From Adineta steineri (taxonomy: Eukaryota > Rotifera > Eurotatoria > Adinetida > Adinetidae): 64,000 bases of DNA. The stretch covers positions 12,617 through 76,616 of the forward strand of contig CAJNOI010000053.1 in NCBI GenBank assembly GCA_905250115.1, read 5' to 3'. A program made the translations under genes and the position numbers. A model generated the notes under the pieces. It made no database searches and was not told the DNA's origin. It saw only the letters and a list, made by a program, of their open reading frames with translations. This document shows, piece after piece, positions 48,548 through 58,445 of the stretch (position 1 is the first letter of the stretch; each line of letters begins with the position of its first letter).

Positions 48548-49348
48548 TTAACAGGTTGTTTTATTAAAGCAGAGTTCAAATTTTTGAATTCGATTATTTG
48601 CAGAATCGCTAACATAAAGATTTCCTTCAGCATCAAATGATAAATCCATGGGACTATTGAGTTCATCGGATCCTTGTCCTTGGCCCTTTCCACCTACAAC
48701 GATAGAACCTTGTTTATCTTCTTCAGACCAACGCATTATACGATGATTTTCGTGATCTGCGACATAGATGAGACTCAAATTATCAACAAACACTCCTCGA
48801 GGATAATGCAGTTGGTTGAGATCGTCCCCTCCACCATTTCCAGCAGCCACCACAAAACCTTGTTTTGCACCGTGTTTCCATTTCACCACGCGATGATTGA
48901 AAGTATCTGAAATATAAAGAGAATAATCTTTATCGACCCAGATAAAAGCAGGACAGTCTAATTGATTGAGCTCTTTTTCTTCGCCATTTCCACCCGCAAC
49001 TACTGTTCCATTTATGTCTCCTTCTTTCCATTGTGTCACTGTGTTCTTCGTACAATTAGCAACATAAATTGATCCATTATCATCTATTGCCAGACCACAA
49101 CAATCGATATTAGCAATGAAAATTTGTGGATTTATATGGCTTTTATGAAACCATCTCATCACTCGTTTATTACCCGAATCGCAGATGATCAAAGAATCAT
49201 TTTTTTTGTCAAGAATTACATCTACAGGATTATTCAATAGAAGGTTTTATTTCCATGTTCATTTCTCTTTGCGATGATTTCACCAACCTGCGCATTAAGT
49301 TTCCATTCAAGAATGCGATCATTCTCATGATCTGCAATAATAATAGCT
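48548..49348 (-). pseudogene. NHL-repeat beta-propeller gene, 5'-truncated and frameshifted
   Basis: About 260 codons of NHL repeats remain, with blade motifs such as NNPVDVILDKKNDSLIICDS, GLAIDDNGSIYVAN and GVFVDNLSLIYVADHENHRI. AGGNG-type turns (VVAGGNGEEKELNQL) and the expected end GNLYVSDSANNRIQKF are present. The main frame (49237-48548) is intact. The upstream blade (AIIIADHENDRILEWKLNAQ, about 49348-49250) is in another frame, with the shift at an A-rich stretch near 49240. One inserted A would restore continuity, so a sequencing error is possible. Upstream of residue AIIIADHEN the coding sequence stops exactly where the telomere-like array begins (49349). The N-terminal part usual for this family is not seen on the other side. 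Members are typically secreted or membrane-linked interaction propellers. Confidence 0.8.
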
Positions 49349-49584
49349 GGGTGTGGGTGGGTGTGGGTGTGGGTGTGGGTGTGGGTGTGGGTGGGTGTGG
49401 GTGTGGGTGTGGGTGTGGGTGTGGGTGTGGGTGTGGGTGTGGGTGTGGGTGGGTGTGAGTGTGGGTGTAGGTGTGGGTGGGTGTGGGTGGGTGTGGGTGG
49501 GTGTGGGTGTGGGTGTGGGTGTAAGTGTGTGCGTTCTTTTAATCATATTCGTACCTACGTCCACACCCAAACCTATACCTGGTT
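49349..49584. repeat. Interstitial telomere-type array (GGGTGT)n
   Basis: About 180 bp (49349-49532) of GGGTGT units mixed with GGGTGGGTGT, all G-rich on the + strand. A loop-like segment and an opposing arm, CCACACCCAAACC (about 49561-49584), follow. GGGTGT is a permutation of TGTGGG, the repeat reported for Adineta vaga telomeres. It looks like an expanded member of the dispersed hairpin family. Open frames through it are artefacts. Confidence 0.93.
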
Positions 49585-50304
49585 TTACGAGGCTTTAGTA
49601 TGCGGAGTTTAAAGATCCCTCAGTGGTCTACAATGTCGTGCAGGGAGCAGGTTGGGCTATCTGGAGACGGTTTACAGCAGAGATCGTCTTTCTGTGGAAA
49701 ATGGAAATGACAACCAAGTTGAGGATGGGTTTGAGCGTGTGATGGATATAATACTCATACTAGACCCACACTCCAGCGCATCTTTTCAGAAAAAATTAGG
49801 ATTATATTATTGAGCCTTGGGTGAAATATGTGTAAAACAAAAAGTGTGCAAACAATTTGATACGCCTGGTATAATGTTTTTTTTTGCAAGCTTACTTGTA
49901 TTTTGAAATTTTCATAAAAAGAAATCAAAAATTATCAAATAGAATTAATTCATAATTTTCTATTGTTCTCCTTTTTCCTATCACGATAAATTAACAAGTG
50001 ATTTTATTTTGATGACAACTAATAGAAGCTGATTCCGAAACAATCAGTCGAGCGTTACTTATTTTAAGACTTCGTGAACTCTTTATTATTCTCAATTGAT
50101 AATGAGTATCGTTTGAATGGTGTCAAAAGTTAATGATTAATATATATAAAAAGAAAAGAAACATAAGATGTTATGTTTATTTATTCTTCTTTATTTAAAC
50201 TCAATCATAATCAAGATGTTGCATTTTAGGTAAGACTTCTAAAATTGTGTTAGAACTATTCAATTTCGTTTTTCTTTCTATTTTAAAATATTTTATCGAA
50301 TATA
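49585..50304. other. Intergenic region with hairpin 13
   Basis: Holds hairpin 13 at 49720-49783. The 49600-49715 stretch has a higher GC content and reads weakly like coding sequence (for example LSGDGLQQRSSFCGKWK on +). No gene can be named. Confidence 0.45.
49720..49783. repeat. Telomere-like hairpin 13
   Basis: GAGGATGGGTTTGAGCGTGTG ... TAGACCCACACTCCAGCGCATC, a decayed member about 140 bp beyond the long array. Confidence 0.55.
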
Positions 50305-50822
50305 ATGAATAGTTCACATTGTACTGATCTTTGTACAAAGCAAATTCATCATTCACAAGCTCATGAAGAATCTATAACAGAAATATGGCACATGAAGAAA
50401 CTGGCACACCAGTTTTTGATTCCTGATCTTTTTTATGGAGATCCTGTAGATCCTAATATACCTAACTATCAAGAGTTATTACCTGATTGATTGAAAAGAC
50501 ATCCTGTCTGCGGTGCATGTGAAATTGCAGAGAAATTTATTTCAACTATTAAAGGACATTATCAATCAACTCAAGTAAAAATGAGAATATTTCTTTTAAT
50601 AATTCGATTAATTCATTTGTTTTACTTTTAGATAATTAGATTTTGTTATGAAGCTAAATTGAGTTTATTCAATAACCCATGCAGAATTATCATCAACAAT
50701 CAAAGATGCTATAGTAGGACATCCATCGAGAATAGAGAAACAAGAAGCTGAACAAATAAAACGGCCATTTCTTTTTTTATGTGCTGAAACTGATCAACTA
50801 TTTTCAACAGATATACAAGAAG
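50305..50822 (+). pseudogene. Dienelactone hydrolase-family remnant
   Basis: Fragments of an alpha/beta hydrolase of the dienelactone hydrolase family are readable. FLIPDLFYGDPVDPNIPNYQ is followed by LPD, an in-frame TGA where a Trp is expected, then LKRHPV. An intron-like gap (about 50575-50632) comes next, then FCYEAK, where the family has G-Y-C-F-G-A-K around the nucleophile Cys. Last comes THAELSSTIKDAIVGHPSRI, then ETDQLFSTD. The N-terminal third is missing and the 3' end stops where hairpin 14 begins. The family is common in fungi and bacteria, so the parent gene may have been acquired horizontally. Confidence 0.75.
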
Positions 50823-50880
50823 GGTGGGTGTTCATGAGACGAACACGATATCCAAGCCAGTACATATATATACCAACACC
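50822..50880. repeat. Telomere-like hairpin 14
   Basis: GGGTGGGTGTTCATGAG ... TACCAACACC. Arms are short (about 9-10 bp). It abuts the broken 3' end of the dienelactone hydrolase remnant. CAGGGTTGTCAA just after it resembles a hAT terminus without a found partner. Confidence 0.5.
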
Positions 50881-51792
50881 AGGGTTGTCAAATTCAAATT
50901 TAAGAAATCAGAGTTTTTTCATTAAAAAATAGGAGTTGATTAAGAGAGTTTTTTTTACAAAATCAGAAGAAAAATACGATAGTGTCACGTACTTTATTTG
51001 CGAAAAAGCAAAGCTTTTCACCCTGAAATATTTATCATTTTAGTTTTTAATAAGCGATCAATGAAAAGGCCTGCCTTGGTGAACGAAACAAAAAAACAGA
51101 AAGATAATTACACATAGTTTATTTTACTGGTCTGTTCGAAGCTGTTTATTGAAAAACATGAACAAAATAGATACAAACGTGTTTTAAGAAACTGACAAAG
51201 ATTTGAGAAAAACAGAGCAAACCGTTTGCTACGTTTTTTTTGGTATTGTTGTTTCACGATTGTATTTTTCTTCGAACTGAATTGGCTTTAACAGTTCTTT
51301 ACTATTTCAGAGATTTTTTTTATTTTAATTTTGAACTAGAAATCCATCAAGATCATTTTTCATTCTATTCCTATTATCATATCATCAAAATTTCGTGTGA
51401 CTGAAACTTGACTCATAATCATTTCTTTAAACTGCTTATTTATCGGCCTTATATCAGCACTGGAACCGCATCAATCGTAGAAAAAAATCAATCGATTCGT
51501 AGAGATGAAAATTTTACGTGTTAAAACTTTTCAAAAGTCTTCTTCGCTGATTCTAGTACTGGCCATACAAAACTAAGATATCGCATACATTTCTGGTAGA
51601 GTTCGCAAAGAAGGAAACAAAACACAGGTTCTTTAATTATTTGTTGTGAGGTTTACTTTGAAAAGATGATTTTTGTTGGATATCTCATACATGCTCTTCG
51701 AAGCTACACCCTCGTACAAAAGTGTTTAGCCTCTTCGTTTCTTTACTATCCTACTTTTCATAAAATTTATTGTCGAGTATAGATATGACTTG

Positions 51793-51892
51793 NNNNNNNN
51801 NNNNNNNNNNNNNNNNNNNNNNNNNNNNNNNNNNNNNNNNNNNNNNNNNNNNNNNNNNNNNNNNNNNNNNNNNNNNNNNNNNNNNNNNNNNN
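51793..51892. other. Assembly gap (100 N)
   Basis: A run of exactly 100 N marking a gap of unknown size in a non-coding region. Confidence 0.99.
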
Positions 51893-52159
51893 AAAAGAAA
51901 ATGTTCTTTTACACGTGCTTTTTTCATGTTATTTGAAACTATTAAAAGTAAGAAACAGAATAACAGCAACCAACAATATGTAGTTAACGATCATTTTTCT
52001 CATGTGTGTGTAGAGATGTTTTTTTATGAAATGGAAAAAAATAGAAATTTCTTTTAACTATTTTCAAGTATCTTCGATAATTTAAATAAAAAATTATTTC
52101 TCTAATCAGAATTTCTTAACACAAATAATTATTTAGAACATCGATCAAAGTAATAGTAT

Positions 52160-52392
52160 CGCTTGGGTATTTTTGAATAAATTTCAATAGGAAGAAGATG
52201 AAGAGCTACGGTTTTCACTGTATGCGAGAAAAGACTATTTTTTGAAAATATTTGACAATAACTCTAAGAAAAGTAGTTCGAGAAATGTATCCATATAAGT
52301 TTTTATGCGTCTTCATTATTTTTTTTCGAGAGTGAAAGACGCAGGTCTTCATCTTATTCCTATTGAAATTTATTCAAAAAATACCCACGCAA
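52160..52392. mobile_element. Palindromic MITE-like element
   Basis: The arms 52160-52210 and 52342-52392 are inverted copies over about 50 bp with only a few differences (core AATAAATTTCAATAGGAA against TTCCTATTGAAATTTATT). An inner GCGTCTT/AAGACGC pair near 52309-52341 adds a smaller stem. Non-coding, 233 bp, no clear target duplication. Confidence 0.75.
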
Positions 52393-53369
52393 CTTTTGTT
52401 CTGAAGTGGGCGGTGGTGTAGTCACTATATTTTTTTCTTTATTACAAAAAACATATTCAACGCAATTATTATTTGCCATCATTTCGTTTTGTCTATTGTG
52501 TAAACAAAGAAACGAATATTACATAGATAGTAAATACTAATCATATTCATAAAGTCAAAAACTTCACCAATACATGTATATTATTATATTATATGGCGTC
52601 ATTTTCATGATTAACTGTATTACAGAATTAGTCAAATACTGACTATCTCAAGTATGACTACCGTGAAAAATCGCATTAGTAAATGAGATTTTCAAATGTG
52701 ATTACTTCAATATAAATATTCGATAATCATCGGATATATGTAGACGGTTTATTACATATAATCGAAAAATGTAAAATATGAATCGATTGTCTGCTCTTGG
52801 TAATGTAAAAATATACACATGATTTTAATATTAATATAACATATTTTACTTAAATAGGTCAGGACGGTAAAATCATTTTTAGCTTTTCTTAATGGAAAAC
52901 ATCAACGTAATTGCTATCGTTGATAAAATTACAAAGATTCATTTTTTATATTCCTCGATTAACTGATTGAGTCCTATATGAGATTAAAAAAAAAAGAATT
53001 CGATAGAATGATGTTAAAAACTAAATTTTTGAATTAATTCGAATAGAAAAAATAAAATATTTAAAGACAGACAAGCAAAATTATTGAAAATCTTATTACA
53101 TGACTAAGAGTACAAATAATCCGAATATTTTATTTCATTTTATTATATATAGTTGATTTGATTACGGTGAACATACAGACTCTGTTATTTTATGAATCAT
53201 ATATCAAGAAAAAAATTTTTATTAGTATCTATGAAGAATTGATGAAAAATAATATTAGTATTAACAAAAGTATAACTGATACAATTATAGCAAGATTACA
53301 GAAACAGTATTATATTAGTGACACAATACAAAAAAGAAAGAAATTATGTCCGTTGAATATTTTTATAAA

Positions 53370-53699
53370 TTAGGATGCTGCTACTTTGCTTTTACGACTC
53401 TTCAATAACTTTTTCTTGTTGTCTTTATGACATTTCTTTCGACAAGCATTGAGTGTTTGTGTTGCCGCTGCATCATTCGCTGAACCTTGTGCTGCTATAC
53501 ATTGTGCTTTGCAAGCTTTTACTTCTGCACTAACTTTTCGTTTTGTTCCTGTTGTTTTTTCCTTCAATGAAGTTGATGTTTTACGGCGTGAAGCAGGACT
53601 TAACTTTTGAGTTTCAGTTTTTGATGCATCACCATTAATTACATCGACGAATACGGCAAATATAACGATCACAAGGATACAAATAGCAAGAAGACGCAT
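53370..53699 (-). CDS. Small secreted lysine-rich protein, unknown
   Basis: An intronless frame of 109 residues. Residues 1-23 (MRLLAICILVIVIFAVFVDV) are a clear signal peptide. The mature chain is strongly basic (many Lys/Arg, Ser/Thr). It has four cysteines as C-x3-C then C-x3-C (CKAQC and CRKKC) about 20 residues apart, a helical-hairpin-like spacing, and ends in a Lys-rich tail (KKLLKSRKSKVAAS). The paired C-x3-C pattern could hold two helices together by disulfides. No family recognised; I would not assign a toxin or antimicrobial role from this alone. Confidence 0.65.
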   Translation of the reverse strand: MRLLAICILVIVIFAVFVDVINGDASKTETQKLSPASRRKTSTSLKEKTTGTKRKVSAEVKACKAQCIAAQGSANDAAATQTLNACRKKCHKDNKKKLLKSRKSKVAAS

Positions 53700-56518
53700 T
53701 TTTCTACCTGAATAAAAAAGAAGAGAAATGTGACATTATCATATACTTGTGAATATATATATTGCTTTATGATCATTGATGTGTGACAGAAAAAAAAATA
53801 AGAAAAACGAGTGAAGGGTATTCAGGCAATCTATCAATTGGATGATTACACTACGAAAAAAAAAAGAAGAAACGTGTCGACTACTAAAAACGAAACAGAG
53901 AAAATAAAAAAACAAGTTATAATTACGATGCATGTAAATATTATGATCCAATAGAAACAAATATGTATAGATTCGATTCTGAGGATTGCATTAAGAAATT
54001 AGAATATTATTTTGAAAAATATATATATTCGAGTTTAAATCGGGATTGTGCTTCATTGATCTGTTAAATTAATATTATTTATTAGATTAATTATTGGAAA
54101 TTCCTCAAAATACATTCTGAGAAATCATATTCTTATTACATGCCTATTTGCCGTGCAAATATACTTATCATTGTTATATATACTTTGTTTACTATTCAAA
54201 CTAAGAATGACTTGTTTTGATTTGGAATTTCAAAATAATAAATCAAATTTATTTTGTACAATCAGTTTTTCTCTTAATTTACATGATGCGACTTTCTAAT
54301 CTAGAACTTCTAATTGTTACATTTCTTTGAAAAAGTCAAATATTTTTTCTTTACTGATATATCTTTTTATAAAATCTTTCTATCGTGATTTATTGATATT
54401 GACATCGATAAATATGGTAAAATAAATATATTCTGTTGCAATAGTAAGAAAAATATTTGATTGAAATGATTTAGGATGATTAGTATATTGCTTATTATTA
54501 ACTACAGATATATAGACTTGTACTAGAAACAAGGTCAAAAGAGAGAAATTCAAGTTAGTAACTGTAGTTAAATGTTAGAGGTCTTTTGATGAATTATTAT
54601 CTAAATCATACTAATCAATGTAAAATTCGCAAGATGATCAGAATACATAACGTTTGTCGATTCAACGGAGTGAAAAAGTGCGTTTATAAATTTTTTTTCG
54701 ACATGATCTTTCTGGATGACGGTTGGTTATCTTTTACGATAATTCATATGTCCTACATTCATTCCCGTTTGTAGATAATTTTACAGTTATGATTAATTCT
54801 GATGATTGAATAGGGATTTTTTTCTAAATATGATATATCCCATACATATCATAATTCATCAAGATCTTCTGCTGTACAAGAAATCTTTTATCATTAGAGT
54901 TATTTTTTTTCCATTGAGCAATGTTGAGAAAATGTTTACAGATGATTTCTTTTTTAGTTTTCTCGTCAGATTAATCATAACTGTGAAATTATCTACAATT
55001 TGGGGATATGAAATAGGAATGAATACAAAGTTACGATTTGTCGTAAATGTAAAATATATTATTCCTTCTTAAGTGAGTAAGATATTTTTCTATTGTTTCT
55101 GTAAAATATCAGTTTCGCATCGTCGTTTCTAAGTTTTTAAAAATACCGATACACTCACATCCATATGAAGCCTAAAACTAATTTCAAAATTTAACATTAT
55201 TTTATTTCGGTATATTATATATTAATATTTTATATTTATTTAGGTAAAAAATATAAAAAAGTTATTTTTTTCTGAACTTATCGGTGTGAATAATCAAAAG
55301 ATAAACCTAACGTTCACACTCATTTTCATGCTTCTTGAAAAAACTATCATATCACAATAGATATCTCTGATATATCTATTGAATTCTAGTCAACTCTAAA
55401 GTCATACTATATAGTATTGATTGCAACTAATGAAGTAACTATACAATCAATTTTTCAATATGATCTAGTATTGCACAGATAATTGACTATACTACTGGTT
55501 TCGAATATGGCCATGTCATTTATATACAGACAGACCTCGAAAGATTGACCTTCTACGAAAATATTTTTTTCACTATGATTTTTTGATAAGTATCGATGAT
55601 ATAGACTATCAAACAAGTCATAGAAATCTAAATAGATTTCTATACAATTGATAGCACTTATTTTTTCTTATGATTTCACAAGAAAAATATTTTCTACTAA
55701 TATCAATAAAACATGTCTGGCTTGTTCAAACTCAGAGTATATCAACCTCTGATTCAGTAGAGGTCGTATGCCAAACATGATGACTGGACAAAAATTTTTG
55801 TGTCTGATTATATGCAAACATTCAGAACTAGGAAATCCATTTCCTTAAAAATTCTCTATATCTACTAGATTAAATAGTGCACACAGTTAACAGTTCCATT
55901 GCCCATTATTTTGAAAACCAAACGCAATCGATATTAATCATGTAGAAATTTTTCTAAGGAAATAAAAAAATTTAACTTGACACAAAAGATTGAACATTCA
56001 AGATCTTTGCGTGACTGTTAAGTTGCACTTGAATTATGTTTATTCGATAACCTATATCCTATCAAATCTCATTGAGAGATAAATTTAATAGTTTGAGTGA
56101 ATTTCCTCGTTAGCTGTACTATAAAAAGAAACTTGTAATAAAAAACTATTTTGAACTCTCAAGTTTCTATCGAGTTTGAAAATATTTAGTATCAAATTTA
56201 TCCTTTTTAGAATACCGAAAATATTAGTTTTGATTTCATTTTTAAAACATGAAAGATCTTATTTCTTTCCGTTACCTAGAATTGTCTACTGCATATAAAT
56301 ATTCCAACTTTCGATTGGTTATTTTGAAAAACAAATTCTTTATTTGGTGTGATAGAGTGTACAAAGTATCAAACTATATCTTTTGTTCTTCTGCACGTGA
56401 ACTAAGAACGTGATAAACGTTATAGATTGTCTTTGTTCTTCTTACAATAGACGAGAGAATATATAAATATGTCTATCTAAAAATAGAAATCTAATTCATT
56501 TCATTTAAATAACTAAAA
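53700..56518. other. Gene-poor AT-rich region
   Basis: About 2.8 kb with no supported gene, RNA or defined repeat. The open frames near 54586-55072 are hydrophobic AT-driven translations. The end of the region should carry the promoter of the HHE-domain gene. Confidence 0.5.
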
Positions 56519-57303
56519 ATGCCGACAAAATCATCATCGATTACTGCTACCGTTATAGAAGATCATACAGATGTTAAACATGCTTATCAGGTTTGATTTA
56601 TTAATAAATATAGAAAATAAAAAAAATTCTTGATTGATTTATTCTAGCAATATTTAGCAGCTCGTGGTAATATTGCTGAACGAGAACGTTGGGCAAATCA
56701 TTTTCGATGGGAACTTACTCGACATAGTCTTGCTGAAGAACTTTATCTTTATCCAGCTTTTGAACAATATTTAGGTCCAGAAGGAAAAAAAATGGCTGAT
56801 GAAGATCGAGCAGATCATCAAAAAGTACAAAATTTTTGTTTTTATTATTAGAATTTATTTTCTAATTATGAAATTAGGTTAAAAATTTATTACATGTTCT
56901 TGAAGCTTCATCAGTAGCCGATTCACATTATCCTTGTACATTTGAAGAATTAATGGCAAATTTATTAGAACATATTCAAAGGTATATATAAATATATTAA
57001 TATGAAGTTAAATTTCTGTTAAATAAATTTTAGTGAAGAAGAAAATGATTTACCAAAATTTGAACGAGCTATAACACCTGAAATAAGCGCTTCAATAGCT
57101 CGACAATTTGAATTAACTAAAATGCTTGTTCCAACTCAGTAAATTTTTATTTTTATTTTATTTACAATTTATTTGTTAAAAATTTGTTTAGATCTCATTC
57201 AGATACGCAACATAAAGTACCATTTAAAACAGTTGGCGAATTTATGGGTGCTTCATTTGAAAAAATTCAACATTTACTTGATGAATATTCAAAAACAAAT
57301 TGA
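56519..57303 (+). CDS. HHE/hemerythrin-like cation-binding domain protein
   Basis: Exons 56519-56590, 56648-56824, 56878-56981, 57034-57138 and 57192-57303 join in phase to give 189 residues. All introns are 52-57 bp. The four-helix HHE pattern is visible: EDHTDVKHAY (first His), ELTRHSLAEELYLYPAFE (H-x3-E-E), DRADHQKVKNLL (second H), and LLEHIQSEEENDLP (H-x4-E-E). These His and Glu residues would bind a di-iron or other metal centre, by family. The wording RWANHFRWELTRHS followed by EELYLYPAFE is closest to what I know of fungal HHE-domain proteins, so a fungal origin followed by intron gain is plausible. There is no signal peptide, so it is cytosolic. Its role could be oxygen, nitric oxide or iron handling, which the sequence cannot decide. 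Confidence 0.85.
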
Positions 57304-58445
57304 ATCAATTCAACTTATAGGATTTATATATATATTCACGTTTCATTATTTTAAAGTTTAATTATGTTTAAGATATTATAATAAACTAGCATTAAATGCA
57401 AAACTAACAACTTTTTAATTATGTCAGTTGAAAATAGGATAATGAGATTTCTCAAGAGTGTCTCAGTGCACTGTTTAGAGTTTAACGAGTGAAGTTGAAG
57501 TTATTAAAAATTTGAACCTCCCACATGTTTTTTTTTTTCTAAAAATATGAGAATAACCATGACTTAAGAACCACTTCATCACTTTTCTCTTCAGAAAAAT
57601 GCGTACTTGATTATTAACAGTTGAATTTTTTTGCTAAAGTGAATGAGTGCATATTATAATATATATTTTTTAAGGTCAAAAAAATCTAAAGTACTGAAGG
57701 TGTTATCACAGTTGCCAAAAGCAATGTTCTCAAAAAAAAACGTGTGTTTCAATTTGATTACAGGATATAATAAATAATATGAATTCAATCTATTGTGTTG
57801 CGTATAGAAGAGAGAGAGAGAGAAATGCAACGAAAAGTTATATTATTATGTACAAAGAGTAAAATTTCTGCGTCAAAAACAGATTTAATAAGTACAAAAC
57901 GCGCGCTCCTACGTAATAATTTTAAATAATTAGTTTAATTTTTTTCCTATTAAAAATTCATATAATATTTGCCTGACGTGAATCTACGTATTTAATTAAA
58001 GTTGATTAATCATTTGTAAATATTAGATTTCGAACAAAATTAATTAAAAATACATTGAACGATACGAATAAATAAAAGATAAATCATGTTTATGATTTAT
58101 TAACAAATGAAGATATGTGTGTTCATGTGAAAAGCCACTAAATTTAATTTCTAAGTTAATTTAATATGTACAATTGAATTTCTTTTGTTCGATATTTGTC
58201 ATATTTCTTTATGCTTTTATAGAACTTTACGTCCGATAAAGAGAATTGTCTATTAACGGGTAAAATTAGACATGACTTTTTACTTTTTCCGGACTTGTTA
58301 ATAATGATTAGAGGGAAAAAATTTTTTTCCTTTTCTTATTTGAAAATAATAATTTTACTTCAAAAAAAAACAACAAAAAAAATATAATGAAATTTAATAA
58401 CTTATTTATTTTCTAATTATAAAATTGAAAATAACAAAAAAGAAC
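57304..58445. other. Convergent intergenic region
   Basis: 3' UTRs of the HHE gene (+) and the peptide receptor (-), with a short (AG)n tract near 57809-57823. No other feature seen. Confidence 0.5.

Larger units (their letters stand above)
50881..53369. other. Gene-poor region with an assembly gap and a palindromic element
   Basis: No gene supported. A 100-N gap lies at 51793-51892 and an inverted-repeat element at 52160-52392. The remainder is AT-rich. Confidence 0.5.

Noticed and set aside
49255..49612. Several long frames rich in Val/Gly/Trp/Cys or Thr/Pro/His
   Set aside because: They are translations of the GGGTGT array in each frame and carry no protein information.
10511..50880. Reading the hairpins as a CRISPR-like array or as tRNA genes
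   Set aside because: Spacing is kilobases, arms are inverted rather than direct, and no cloverleaf or A/B box was seen.
50881..50915. CAGGGTTGTCAAATTC as a possible hAT terminus
   Set aside because: No matching inverted end was found; the other end could lie in the N gap, but this cannot be shown.
54586..55072. Two hydrophobic frames on the + strand
   Set aside because: No conserved motif; Phe/Ile-rich as expected from AT-rich intergenic DNA.
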